Source of the DNA: Ridgeia piscesae
Taxonomy: Eukaryota; Annelida; Polychaeta; Sabellida; Siboglinidae
NCBI GenBank assembly: GCA_025642075.2
Contig: JAODUO010000549.1
Span: 62,001-126,000 of the forward strand
Reading direction: 5' to 3'
Length of the DNA stretch: 64,000 nt
Part shown: piece after piece, positions 49,759 through 63,639 of the stretch
Layout: every line of letters starts with the position of its first letter
Position numbering within the stretch: the stretch's first letter is position 1
Program-made: the position numbers and the translations under genes
Notes under the pieces: generated by a model
The model's database searches: none
What the model was told of the DNA's origin: nothing
What the model saw: the letters and a program-made list of their open reading frames with translations, nothing else

Positions 49759-49987
49759 AGCTTGGCTGGGAAACAAGGATAATTCGAATAATGAAACTTA
49801 AATGAAAAGACAAGTGTCAGCTGACTGAGGAAGTACTGACTAAAATCTCAGATATGCAGAATAAGCACCACAAAGAACATTAAAATAATACACACCAACT
49901 GACATACTTCCACTGCATATAAGTATAGCTGCAACTTTGATTAATATGAACAATAACACAATATAATACGCAACATATACTCTATGG

Positions 49988-50163
49988 CTGCAGCACCTGT
50001 ACTGCTGGTAAGTATACTGCTACACCTTAACCACAGCAATTGTACTGCTACACCATAACCACAACTACAGCAATTGTACTGCTACACCATAACCACATCC
50101 ATAGCACTTGTACTGCTACACCTTAACCACAACCATAGCACTTGTACTCCTACACCATAAATA
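49988..50163. repeat. 34-bp tandem repeats in the element's leader
   Basis: Four to five imperfect copies of about 34 bp built around TTGTACTGCTACACCATAAC and CACAACCATAGCA. They lie between the 5' LTR and gag, the region that normally carries packaging signals. Confidence 0.85.
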
Positions 50164-50256
50164 TACACACCCACAAGTGTTAATTACAAGAATGACGTAG
50201 CTCACCATGAACTACACGACTGTGCGACAGGGTCTTTTTCTTTCTTGCGGGGCGAT

Positions 50257-50273
50257 CCCACTTCCGGACACCA
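50257..50273 (-). other. Primer binding site
   Basis: On the minus strand TGGTGTCCGGAAGTGGG starts two bases after the 5' LTR. The plus strand therefore reads as a tRNA 3' end finishing in CCA. The primer tRNA is not assigned. Confidence 0.75.
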
Positions 50274-50275
50274 GT

Positions 50276-50717
<442 letters not shown>

Positions 50718-51802
50718 TGATCAAGTGTAGTCTTCTACAAATGTAATTGAAATTCGAATGAGATTAAAAAAAATTCTAAAGATCTATATATTTCCACATC
50801 GTTATAAATGTTTCAAAAACTGGACAGGCTATGATCGTATTATTAAGGGGATTCTATATTCCCTCATTTTCATGTTATTATTTGTTTATACTTTTCCACA
50901 CGGAAATAAAAACTCATCTACCACTGCCGTGTTATCCGATCAAACTGAATTGGCCATGTTACCTTGCAACTTATCCGAAACTGTGTTTGAAGTAGGATTG
51001 TATTGCACAGAATTGTGAAGACACTGAAGTTTCCGTTCTTATTCCTTACGAACTGTGCACTATTCACGGTAAAAGTTATAATGAATCACGCACGAAAAAA
51101 CAATGGACACCTTAAAAAATTAACAGATGCGCGGTAAAAGCCCAAAAGGGAACAACATTAAGACTACTCGTTTTGAGGACTGTAAAGGGATCAGTCTGTT
51201 CTTCACTCTCATTCTCAGTGTTAACTGCTAAGTGAGCTGAGTCACTACACCGATCTTAATTGCCCCATATATACTTTCCTACGGATTAGCATTAATATAC
51301 TTAATGTATGTTCACATCTTGCCGTCCGCTATGTGGCGCTGCTAGGTTATAGGCATAACCACGTGACTACGGAGGACTAACGTCACAAAGATCGCTCCAT
51401 AACGACAGATCAAATAATGGTAAACTGTAGATCCAGTCGTAATTGTTCTTCACCGAGGCTGGGATTCTTGCTATCCACGGAGACGATTCGCACAAAGTTA
51501 CTCGAACATTTAGCAGATTAGTTCAGTTTAATTAATAGTATAATGGTTTTCACGATTGCGTCAGTTTAGCTTTGACTTTCCACCTGGAACAGTAGGCAAG
51601 TCAGTTTGTGATGGTTGTATTAGCGAACATATCTTTTAAATAGGTTAGCGTGGCTAACCTGTGGCAGTACTTCATACATCCAACCACCGACCCGGAATGA
51701 ATGCGACAAAGAAGAATAGCAAGACACATGGAATTAAGTGAAGACATGCAAAGCATTAGGCTACGGTAGACAAGTGAGAAGATGACGACGACGATGTATC
51801 GC

Positions 51803-51845
51803 TGTGTGTGTGCGTGCGTGCGTGTGTGCGTGCGTGTGGTGCGTG

Positions 51846-51893
<48 letters not shown>

Positions 51894-51898
51894 TGTGA
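51803..51898. repeat. (GTGC)n microsatellite
   Basis: GTGT/GTGC units, pure (GTGC)n over about 51848-51893. Confidence 0.95.
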
Positions 51899-52460
51899 TA
51901 GGGTTGAAACGAGTAAGCTAATACAATCTCCGTGTGCGTTGGGTTGAGGCCGGGGATCACACACCATGGAGTGGCCTTGATCTGTGCTTTTTTGCGTTCT
52001 TGGGATCCAATTACTTAGAACTTCGTCTTACTTGATTCAAATGAATTATGCACTGGAGTGTTTTCATGCATCATTGCAGTGGACAAGGGATCATCAGACC
52101 CACGTTTAACCGCACCCCGTAGTGTGTGTTCGGTGCTACAGCAAAACCACGATAGGAAGACATGCTGCATGACCGCTGCTGTGGTAGATACCCTATAAAA
52201 GCACTTCCTGAGGTCAAGGGGTTATATGAGCTGTACGGATGCACTAGTATCGACAGCATTCAATCGAATGTATGCTGTTATATAATAACAGTGTAGGCCT
52301 ACTAAGTGATCGACATGGAGGATTTCCACGGGAAACCCGAAATCTTACGTTAACCGTTCGACACGTCTCAAAATTGTTATTGCTTTGTGACGATTCTACG
52401 TTTGACTAGAGTGAATGAAAAACACGCAAGCGCGCACGTCAGCAAGCATACGCACACGCT

Positions 52461-52604
<144 letters not shown>

Positions 52605-53577
52605 TGAGACTGCCAAAATTGACTTCGCCCGAACATCGGCTCCTAGTTATGGACGACCAGTACCCTAGGCAGTCACAAACAACCCGTGTCTTAAAGTCTC
52701 CTGTCCGACGTCGCCTGGACACCCTACACGGTATACACATATTATGTCGAGATGTACACTGTAATATGATATTACACAGTAATCGTTTGGAAACGTCATT
52801 ACAAACCTCTGCGCTGTACTGTATACAATGTTCCATCACACAGCATAATATTTGTTTAATATTCCCAAATGTTGCTTTGCTAAGACACAATATTTGTTAT
52901 ATCATCAAAAGATGTTCATGACATTTTAGGAGATACCGTTGTGATAGCTGTAATAATTGTGTTTTCTTTGATATTTTATTGCTAAAACCACGAAATGCCA
53001 CAAAACCATCCATAAAAGTCATGTAGAATAATCTATTGGTGAATGTCGTGCAGCCAACACTTTGCCTGGAACAATCAATTATGCACATTTTACGTACTTT
53101 CTGTATTTCATGTAAGAAGTTGTAAACATTATTATAAGGCAACACGCACGGATGGAACTGTGTGGTGTATGTGTTTGATATATGCTATGCATTTCTGGAA
53201 GGCATTTTTCTTATCTGGGTAAACTGGGTAAGGTACACTCGTCTCCAGAGGGAGCCATAATGTGTATATTGACAGAGATGATTATTATTATTGCGAATCA
53301 ACACATTATCAGATGTAGCGTGTATTACTGCAACAATACACAGAACGAATCGCTGTGATTGTATCGTACAAAAGCATGCGTGATCTCTTGGATTGACCGG
53401 ATACAAAGTAAAAACAATGTATTGACTGGTTCTAAAGATCGGATACCAAGAATAAAAACATAGGCGTACGTCTACATTTGCCATACGCATGATATGAGCA
53501 AATATTGATTATCGCATTTTTTAGCCAAAGGGCCTAGTCTTAATTTTTACCCGTTTGCATGTAATGACTGAATTATA

Positions 53578-54960
<1,383 letters not shown>

Positions 54961-55558
54961 TATGACGACGGAGACGACGGAGACGACGGAGACGACGGAG
55001 ACGACGGAGACGACGGAGACGACGGAGACGGAGACGGAACGGAGACGGAGACGACGAGACGACGGAGACGACGGAGACGACGGAGACGAGAGAGACGAAC
55101 GGAGACGAACGGAGACGGCGACGGAGACGGAGACGGACGGACGAGACGGAGACGGAGACGGAGACGGAGACGGAGACGGAGACGGAGACGGAGACGGGAG
55201 GGATGGATGGATGGAGGGAGGAGGGGAGGGAGGAGGAGGGGGGGAGGAGGGAGGGAGGAGGGAGGGAGGGAAGGGGGAGCGATGGATGGATGGAGACAGG
55301 AGGGAGAGGGAGAGAACGAGCGAGGGAGGGATAGACGGAGGGAGGAGGGACAGGGAGGTCGAGGGTTATGGAGAAGGAGCGGAAGAGGAAAGCAAAAGCA
55401 AAAGGAAGAGGAGAGAGTGAAAGAGAGTGGGGAGCGATGGGATGCATGGAAGGAGGAAGTGACGGGAGGCAGGAAGGGAGGGAGGTAGGGAAGACGAGGA
55501 GGGAGGAGAGAGGGAAGGACGGAGGGAGGGGGAGCGGAGGGAGTGATCGAAGGGATTA
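54961..55558 (+). repeat. 600-bp purine-rich strand (GACGGA, GGAGAC, GGAGG)
   Basis: The plus strand is almost only G and A with periodic C. It starts as (GACGGA)n, passes into (GGAGAC)n and then into GGGAGGA/GGATGGA-type sequence with many G-runs. Long open frames on both strands here (Asp/Gly, Arg or Ser rich) are translations of the repeat. It can in principle form triplex (H-DNA) or G-quadruplex structures. Confidence 0.95.
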
Positions 55559-55605
55559 GGTCACGTGCAGCTTCTGAGCTTCACTAAAATGTCTCTACAT
55601 TGTTT

Positions 55606-55619
55606 TTTTTTTTTTTTTA
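55606..55619. repeat. Poly(T) run
   Basis: Uninterrupted T run ending in TAG; it could be the poly(A) tail of a minus-strand retroposed sequence or simple slippage. Confidence 0.7.
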
Positions 55620-55737
55620 GTCTACCGGAACATAATGTTCAAAACATTAAAACCGAGGGTATAGATATATATTATATACGCGATGGCACATCACCAACAC
55701 AACGTCAGACAGCACAAACCCGAGGGAGGTAGGACGG

Positions 55738-56231
55738 CGCACGCGCACGCGCGACGAACACAGCGCGCACCACACGCGAGCGGACGCACACGCGCGCACG
55801 CGCGCACGCACACGCGCGCACGCAGCGCACGCGCGCACGCGCGCGCACGCACACACGCGCGCACGCACACACGCGACGACACGCGCGCAGCAACGACGCA
55901 CACACGCGGACGAACTACGGCCACACACACGCGTCACGACACACTGGGACGCACACACGCTCGCACGCACACACGCGTCGACGAACCGCACACACACGCG
56001 CGCACGCAAATAATTAATACCCGCGCACGCCACAACACGCGACGCACACGCGCGCACGCACACACGCGCGCACGCACACACGCGCGCACGCACACACGCG
56101 CGCACGCACACACGCGCGCACGCACACACACGCACACGCACGCACGCGCGCACGCACACACGCAGCGCACGCACACGCACGCACACCGCACGCACACACG
56201 CACCACGCACACGCACACGCGCACGCACACA
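55738..56231. repeat. CG/CA alternating purine-pyrimidine tract
   Basis: About 490 bp dominated by ACGCGCGCAC and ACACGC units, nearly all alternating pyrimidine and purine, and very rich in CpG. Such sequence is a strong Z-DNA former. It ends about 425 bp before the BK channel start codon. Long Arg/Ala/His or Cys/Val open frames here are repeat translations. Confidence 0.93.
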
Positions 56232-56491
56232 TTTTGGACTGCTAGATTGTGGGTGTCAGCAATTTTGGACTGCTAGTTTTATGTCCTATGTTTCCATTCC
56301 TTTATGCCATCCCGCTGCTTTGTCAATCGTTTCGATACACATACTGACGATACTGTTTAGGCCTACTAATTAAACACGTAATATGAACTGGAATATCCTG
56401 CCGCTTCCCGGTCGCCGTCCATCTCATCGGCCGCGCCACTTCACTGATTGGCTGGAGGCGTCCAGCCAGTAGTGAATGGGCGCCGAGCTCG

Positions 56492-56499
56492 TGACGTCA
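56492..56499. promoter_or_regulatory. Perfect CRE palindrome TGACGTCA
   Basis: Full cAMP-response element consensus (CREB/ATF site) in the flanking context GTGACGTCAC, 158 bp upstream of the BK channel ATG, in G+C-rich DNA that likely contains the promoter. An AATAAAAG TATA-like word follows at about 56525. Confidence 0.55.
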
Positions 56500-56568
56500 C
56501 GCCATGCATTCATTATGCGTTCCAAATAAAAGCTGCCATATTCAAACGTGGCTGCTGAAGCTGGAACG

Positions 56569-56655
56569 ATGGATGCAATCGGGAAAGGAGAATGGATGAA
56601 CGCTCTAACGCTTTCACGGGATATGCCAGGAATACGGAAACCAGCAACGACGTAA
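56569..56655 (+). CDS. Upstream ORF of the BK channel mRNA
   Basis: An ATG at 56569 opens 28 codons ([20 protein letters not shown]...) that end with TAA at 56653-56655, one base before the BK start codon. A second upstream ATG at 56592 opens a frame that overlaps the BK start out of frame (to 56789). If the transcript begins upstream of 56569, BK translation would need reinitiation or leaky scanning. The transcription start is not known, so existence of this uORF in mRNA is inference. Confidence 0.4.
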   Translation: MDAIGKGEWMNALTLSRDMPGIRKPATT

Positions 56656-56656
56656 A

Positions 56657-56968
56657 ATGTCAGTTTCGTCAGACCCTAATACAACAACGATGTCTACGAC
56701 TTCGGATGAATGTACGGGAAATCCACAGTGGTATGCTTTCCTCTGCTCCAGTCTCATCACCTTCTTCGCCGGGTTGCTTCTCGTATTGACATGGAGAATA
56801 TTCGCGTGGCTGTGTTACCAAAACAAACGGGGCAGGGCGGGCAGCCAGCAAAAGGCTATAATCCACACCGCCAAAAAGGCGACGGACGCCGAAATCGGAT
56901 GGGTAACGGAGGCAAAAGATTGGGCCGGCGAACTGATATCTGGTCAAACGACGACTGGTAGAATATTG
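56657..56968 (+). CDS. slo: BK channel (Slo1) exon 1
   Basis: First coding exon of the large-conductance calcium- and voltage-activated potassium channel alpha subunit. It encodes 104 residues up to a phase-0 donor GTAGGT. Residues 1-24 are a Ser/Thr-rich extracellular N terminus with an N-glycosylation-type NTT. Residues about 25-54 ([20 protein letters not shown], then [10 protein letters not shown]) are the S0 membrane segment special to BK channels. The S0-S1 loop ends with '[20 protein letters not shown]' and 'TTTGRIL', matching the conserved Slo1 pattern E-GW-T--KDWAG--IS-Q--TGR-L. The start is the first ATG of the frame; Met12 is an alternative. The gene continues to the right beyond the window. 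Confidence 0.95.
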
Positions 56969-58674
56969 GTAGGTGTCGTTTTTATTAATTATGCCTAATG
57001 TTTAGATCAGTTTTATGCATATATTCCATTTCATAGCGCAATGTTTATCACTTAATTTATGGGAGCGATGACAGTTACGAATTGACACCGTCATCGACCG
57101 AGCCCAGCGACCAGTTTGTTTACGAAAGTCTGTCGTGTTGATGCTGTGCAGCTAGTGTAAGGCCATGAACTGATGAAGCGTGCCATTCATTGCCATGCCG
57201 ATAACATTATCTATTGTCAGGACCGTGCCACTGATGGGTCATGTTGAATATTTGGAGAGTTTGCAAAACAAATCTTGTTGCTGTCAAACAGTCGAATTGC
57301 ACAATAGTCACGTTACATCATTTAGGTGATGCTCGTTTTATGGTAATTAGACGTGTATGCAGTAAATAAATAAGATGATTATTTATTCTAATTTATTTTT
57401 GATATTGAATTTTTTATGATTATACAATTTATATGGCATAAAGAGAAGTAAACTAGGTAAGAATCTAAGCACACTGCAGCCAAGTGTGCTGTGACATTTG
57501 TGAAGAATTTGTATGTGGTCTGCATGGCCTGGGGCATCTCACAACTTTCCCATTTCAATCCAGTTTGTTAAATAGTTTAGCTATTTTGTTTAGGGAGCTG
57601 GAATATAGAATCTGGGCCAAGAGTAGTTTGTGAGTCATGTATACTTGGTGTGTACATGCCAGTGAGTGCACTGAAACCATGGATTGGCACTTCAGTTGAT
57701 TTCTATTCAGCTCCGACATCACTCTATTCAAGTGGTGGGTGAGCTGTTGTTGTTGGCTTAGCTGTATTCATTGCCACTACAAAGCCACCACCACCTCAAG
57801 GTGACAGAGCAGAACTCCTTTGAATCCAGGGTCCAGTGGTCAGTGCAGTGGTCAGATTGCTATTATGGCTGTCTGAGTTACTCTGACCAGTTAAAGTAAT
57901 TTTTTAAGCATTGTTATATATTCAGGCAAGACATATATAATAACTATAAACTCTAGAACTAGTTGAGGCAACCAAAAATGTATCTAGACTAACAGAAAAA
58001 AGCATCACACCCACTTGGTTAGTTGATCTGGGCTTGTTGTCTTGGTGTACGTGTTTGTTATCTCACTGAACCACCAGATCATACTTCCTGTACATATTAT
58101 TATAGAGAAAGTAAGTACTAAGTCCTGTTGATTGTGATGGTAGTGAGATGTAATGTACATGTGCATATAAACTTCTAGCCCAGGTTGGGATGGCAAGATA
58201 TTGTAACTCTAAAAATATAAATTGAGTACTACATCTATACTTGATGTTAATAATTCAAAACATTATTCATGAAAAGAAAATTACACATGTTAATTGTAAT
58301 CATAGTAATTTCATTGTGATATTCCAGAACAGATGTTGAATGCTAACTGGTTTGCAGCGTTTTGAATATTAACTCCTTTAACTGCCATCAAACTACATAA
58401 TAAATAGACTATATATACAAAGTATAGTTTTAATATGTACATCAGTAAAAGTAGGCACCTGGCTGTATTCTTTTGATTGACTGTTAGAAATTGTTACATA
58501 CAGTATTTTGTTTTAAATAATTTAAAAATTATGTTAGAAACCGAAGTGTATGTGCTGCATGTTGTTTTGGTGCAGTTTCTGTGTTATCCCACTGCAACCA
58601 GATACTTATATGATATCATATGATATTATAATATTGTTTTGAACAATGACATAATGGGATGCCTATTTTTGCAG
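56969..58674 (+). other. BK channel intron 1
   Basis: 1.7-kb AT-rich intron with GTAGGT donor and TTTTTGCAG acceptor. No repeat or internal exon recognised. Confidence 0.85.
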
Positions 58675-58739
58675 GTCGTACTCGTCTTCTTCCTGAGCAT
58701 AGCTTCACTCATCATTTATTTTATTGATGCTTCCACCAC
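58675..58739 (+). CDS. slo: BK channel (Slo1) exon 2
   Basis: 65 nt in phase 0 encode VVLVFFLSIASLIIYFIDAS, then T and two bases of another Thr codon; donor GTAAGT at 58740. This is transmembrane segment S1 of Slo1, directly following the 'TGRIL' end of exon 1, and is very close to the family sequence VVLVF-LSI-ALVIYFID. The next exon (extracellular S1-S2 region) was not found up to 64000. Confidence 0.95.
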
Positions 58740-60543
58740 GTAAGTACCTGGCAGTAACAAAATACTTCTAAAATTGGTTAAATTAAACAATTTCTCATAT
58801 GAAACAGCAATTGTCATTGACATGTGAACAACACTAACGCAGTGTAAAACTAGGGGTCCATATCAAACCATATGTATGTAACAGTAGTGCTCAGTAGATG
58901 TTAATAGTTTTAATTAGTTCATAATGATGCTATACATTTGTTTATTAACCCAGGTAATAATCAGAATTGTACCCACACTAGAATTACATTCGTAAGGAAC
59001 TCCCAGAAGTGATATTACTAATACTACAGCTCACATTCTATACCATGGTACATATTGTACTTGTATTCCTTCTAATGTATGCATAGTTGACATTTAGCTA
59101 AGTTACATTATGGTAGTATTAGTTATTTGGTCATCAATAAGTGAAGCTCCTAAGATGCTGTCCCACTAGCTAAATACTTTGAATATTCCCTTAAATAAAT
59201 GACCATCAACTGCCTTCATCAGGAACTTATAAATAGTTTTGAATATCTGTCATTATTATTAGAGTTTATAAATATGCAGACACATTCTCAGTTTGTTCTA
59301 AAAATAAAACAGAAAATTGTGTATGCATATTTCTGAAAAGCTGGACAAGACGGCTAGCTGAAAGTTGGGTACATGTATTAGTGAACTGGCCTGTCAATTC
59401 TAGGTTGATTGCAGTGAAACAAATATAGCATTCAACATAAAGCTGGATGCTAAAAAAACACCTGCTCTAGCATTCTATTTACCACACAATTGCCAGTGTC
59501 AGTATATGGCTTCTGTACCTTGAAGGTCAGAGATCTATGCAATTATCTTATTGTTGCCACCTTGATCTTCTTTGGTACAGTCTGTATTTTAAAATATGTT
59601 ATAAAATATATTGTGGTGTATGTTCAATATTACAATGACAAGTAACATTTAGTCATTGGTTTTTCATGCCAAAATTTAATTTAAATATAAATTGTTATGA
59701 TCCTTCTAGATTTGGATATACATGTAAATATGGCACTGATTACAGCAGCCAAAATGTTGTGGTTGGCATATAACTGTGCTTGTATAGCAAATGTGAACAT
59801 GACTTCGAAGAAATTATTGTTCAGAACTATTGTCACTCTGCTATATTCAAATTATTCAGATGTTCAACTCGTTTTACCATGGAGCCATGTTCGTGGTGTC
59901 TTTAGTTTTCTAATACAATTTGTGCCTTTTATATCAAAATGGCGGTTTCATTAAATGCACGGTCACCGGGGTGAAACTTTGAATCCACAGGATGAACCAA
60001 TAATCTAAGCATGTATAGTTCAAGTTACAACATGGTTGTAATTACCCTCTACTCAGTAGTCAGTACTACCATTTCAGTGTAACTCTCTGCTGCAGAAAGT
60101 TGTGTCCCGGGGTAGTCCAATATTGATGGAGTCATGGCGGCTACATGGCCAACTCTTAGTCATGTCTGATTTGTTGTTATACCAGACTGTGCCTGTACAT
60201 TGTATTTGTAGATCTATGCACAATCTACCTATTTATGTCCCAGAGCCTTGCATATTATTTGTCTGACACAAATTGCATACATTTTCACTGTACTGTATAC
60301 TTAAAGGGAGTTTAGGGTGTCTATTTCTAAGTGTTTATTAAAGTAATATAAAGTTCTTAAGATTATAATCAATCTATCGAAGGTATACTCCTGCTAGAGC
60401 TTAGATTTATTTTGGTTATTTTTATTAAGCTTGTCAGAATGTTTGCAATTTGAAAGTTTGTCTCAGTTGCTCTGTCTCTCTGTATCTGTGTGCCAACGTC
60501 TCCGTGTCTCCCTCCTGTCTCTGTCTGTCTCTCTCTCTGCCTC

Positions 60544-60545
<2 letters not shown>

Positions 60546-60580
<35 letters not shown>

Positions 60581-60693
60581 ATGTATGTATGTTGTATGTA
60601 TGTATGTATGTATGTATGTATGTATGTATGTATGTATGTATGTATGTATGTATGTATGTATGTATGTATGTATGTATGTATGTATGTATGTAT

Positions 60694-60757
<64 letters not shown>
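60546..60757. repeat. (TCTG)n, (TATG)n, (CT)n composite
   Basis: TCTG units to about 60580, then about 30 TATG units to 60700 with one GTTG interruption, then 28 CT units to 60757. All within BK intron 2. Confidence 0.97.
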
Positions 60758-60762
<5 letters not shown>

Positions 60763-63223
60763 TTTCTTTCACTAATAGTCTAACATTAAATTTTTAAGAT
60801 GCAAAATCTGACTTCTCTTATTGTGATAAATTCTACAAGAGCTCCAAAGCTCTAAATACTTACCAACCAGATGTGTTTTAATGATACTTGGACTTGTACC
60901 TGGTAGCCTCTGCTTATGCATATCAACCGTGCTGTTTTGTGCAATGATGTAAGGGAAGCATTTCAGTTTAACAAGCAGAAAACTATCAGATTACACAATT
61001 TAATCAATTATCAATATTAGATTTAGAGCGAGCAGAATGTCACAGCTTAGGTCCCCATAAAATAATAAAATGTGTACCTTTAATCAACTAATTCAGAAAT
61101 GTACAATAAGAGTTGTGACAAGTGACCTGTATAAAATGTATCTACCGATAAAGCTGGAAGTGTGTCCAGACGTTTTCTTCAGTGGTCATTATCCAGGTCA
61201 TTGAGCGATACTTCTAGGAATAACCTGTGATAATCTGGTGCCTGGCAACCAACAGAGAATGCATTAGTTGATTGGGAACCCGCCATTCATAATCGCAAAT
61301 GCTCTATAGAAATCAAATGATGCCAGCTATATCTGTATAACGCACCTTTGTAAATAATGATGGATCAGAATTAGTTGCAAACATGTACTATCAGTGTCAG
61401 TGATTTGCAACGAATAACATATTGTTGTAATCCATCTTCATAAGAGAACTTTAAATGTGGTGCCACGCCCAATAATCAGGTCAGTTAGGTCAGTTTAATA
61501 ATTAATCACATGATCAGTTGATCATGATTTTGAATTGTATAAATATTTAATCTGATAAGTCAAGACACAGAGTAATCTGTTCCTCAACTTCAGATTAAAT
61601 TTGGTGTAGCCAGAACAGTGAATGTAAAATTGCGCAGTGCAGGAAAATGGGAATCAGGAGATGAGGTTAAATATCTTGACCAGTAGACAGGTGAGGTGTG
61701 AGGTGACAGATGAGCAGGGCTTTATGCAGGATAAAATTATTGCCAGTCACATGTTTTGGTGGACACATGGATGTTAACTGTTAAGCCGGTTTACAAACTT
61801 TTAAATGTGTCTGGTAACCTGAAATGGACTACAAACACACATGTGACACCATTTTCACTCACTTTCAAGGCATAACTAACAATCCACCCATATTTCTACC
61901 CGTCCATATTCGCTTTTACCCGGCCAAATGACGGGTGGACGGGTCTCTACATAAAGCTATGCAGATGAGTGAGGGTAACTAGCTGAGTGCAAGGTACTGC
62001 AACAATTGCTCGAGGATGTGCACAGTAAATGCACCAGCTGTGGTGTGTCCTGGAACAAAGTGGTCACACATTGTTGCCACACAGTGCTTAATTAGTTAAT
62101 TGCTGACATTTGCAATGTGCCTGCAGTATAGACAATCAGACACTAGACAGCCCCCCTCTGATGTAAGCACACAAGTAATGTGGTTGAGTTCTTGCTCAGT
62201 TACCAGGATTGGAAGTAATTACAGAATTCTGTCAATTAGACAGCATAATAAACACAAATTTTTACACTATGTGTAAAGTAATTAAATTGCAGCATTATTG
62301 CAGAATGAATAAGTTTTAAATATACTGTACCGGTGTTGCAAAAAATCTGTAAGGTTTGTTAACAATCAAAGTCTATCTTTAAAATTATTACTCTGTTACA
62401 TATTGTACAGTGTGTTAAAGCAATTACAATTGTCATGCTTAACAAATCAATCAGTGTTACATAAATGACCTAGAACATATATACCAGAGGAAATGGTAAT
62501 CCGCACGGTTATAAGCAAATTCTGTTTGGACTAACACACTATACATGGCCTGCACAAGCACACATTATGGTGGTAAGCCACAGTGTGGTTATAGTAGTGT
62601 ACCCCGGTAATTGCGAGCAACAGTTTACCAGTGATTCTTGAAACAAAATTGGTTGTCCCTATATTAGCGCATGGAAATGTACTGCTGCGACCAACGAATG
62701 TTGTGTTGGCCTGATACCAGATTGCATAAGCACCAAAGTGCAGACTCATTGTTTACATTTTTTAGTTTGATTAGATTTTTTATGTGGAATGATGTAAAAT
62801 AATTCAATGGATTTGTTTTAAATTGTGTAATGAACATCATGTTTTACGTGTGGGCGCAACATTAATATTGACTGAACTACATTTGAGCTTGTATGTTTGC
62901 AGGAATTGTAATGTTTTCCTCCAAAGTATACATAACAGGCTTGTGCTAAACTTTCAAGTATTAATGTACAACCCCATGAGTTGTACTCAGCAACACTGCA
63001 CACACGCCAGGCAAAAACAAGCCCCTGCATCGTGAACTAGGTTACCTGGAATATGAAGTACCTAGGCAAATGCATCTAGAGGTAAATGAACCACAAGTTA
63101 TCGTGTAGATGGGCAGTTTGGTAGCTTAAAAAATAAGTTCCAAAATAAAATAGATTTATACCAATGCACATGGAAGCTAAACAAAAGTCAGCCAAACAAA
63201 TTTGAGAGGGTATTAAAGTGGAC

Positions 63224-63326
<103 letters not shown>

Positions 63327-63639
63327 TATATCTTTCCAACTATGTATCTAGGAACATTATATAATTTATATATTTACCCTTCAGGATTACCATGCTATGT
63401 TACTAGCGAATATTGTGCAGATTACTGATGTCCATCTAGGTTTACTGGTACTGCTTCCAACTCCAAGTGTAGGCTTAAAGGGTCTGCTGCAATAGTTCAT
63501 AGGTTGAAGCCAGCCCTGTGATCATTAAGATGGACAGATAGCAAAGCGTTGAGAGAAATCTTGAAAGGCCATCTGCAAATGGCTGCAAATGGGAGGCATG
63601 GTAGGGGACTGAGATAGATATCAATGGCTCATCAAGGCA

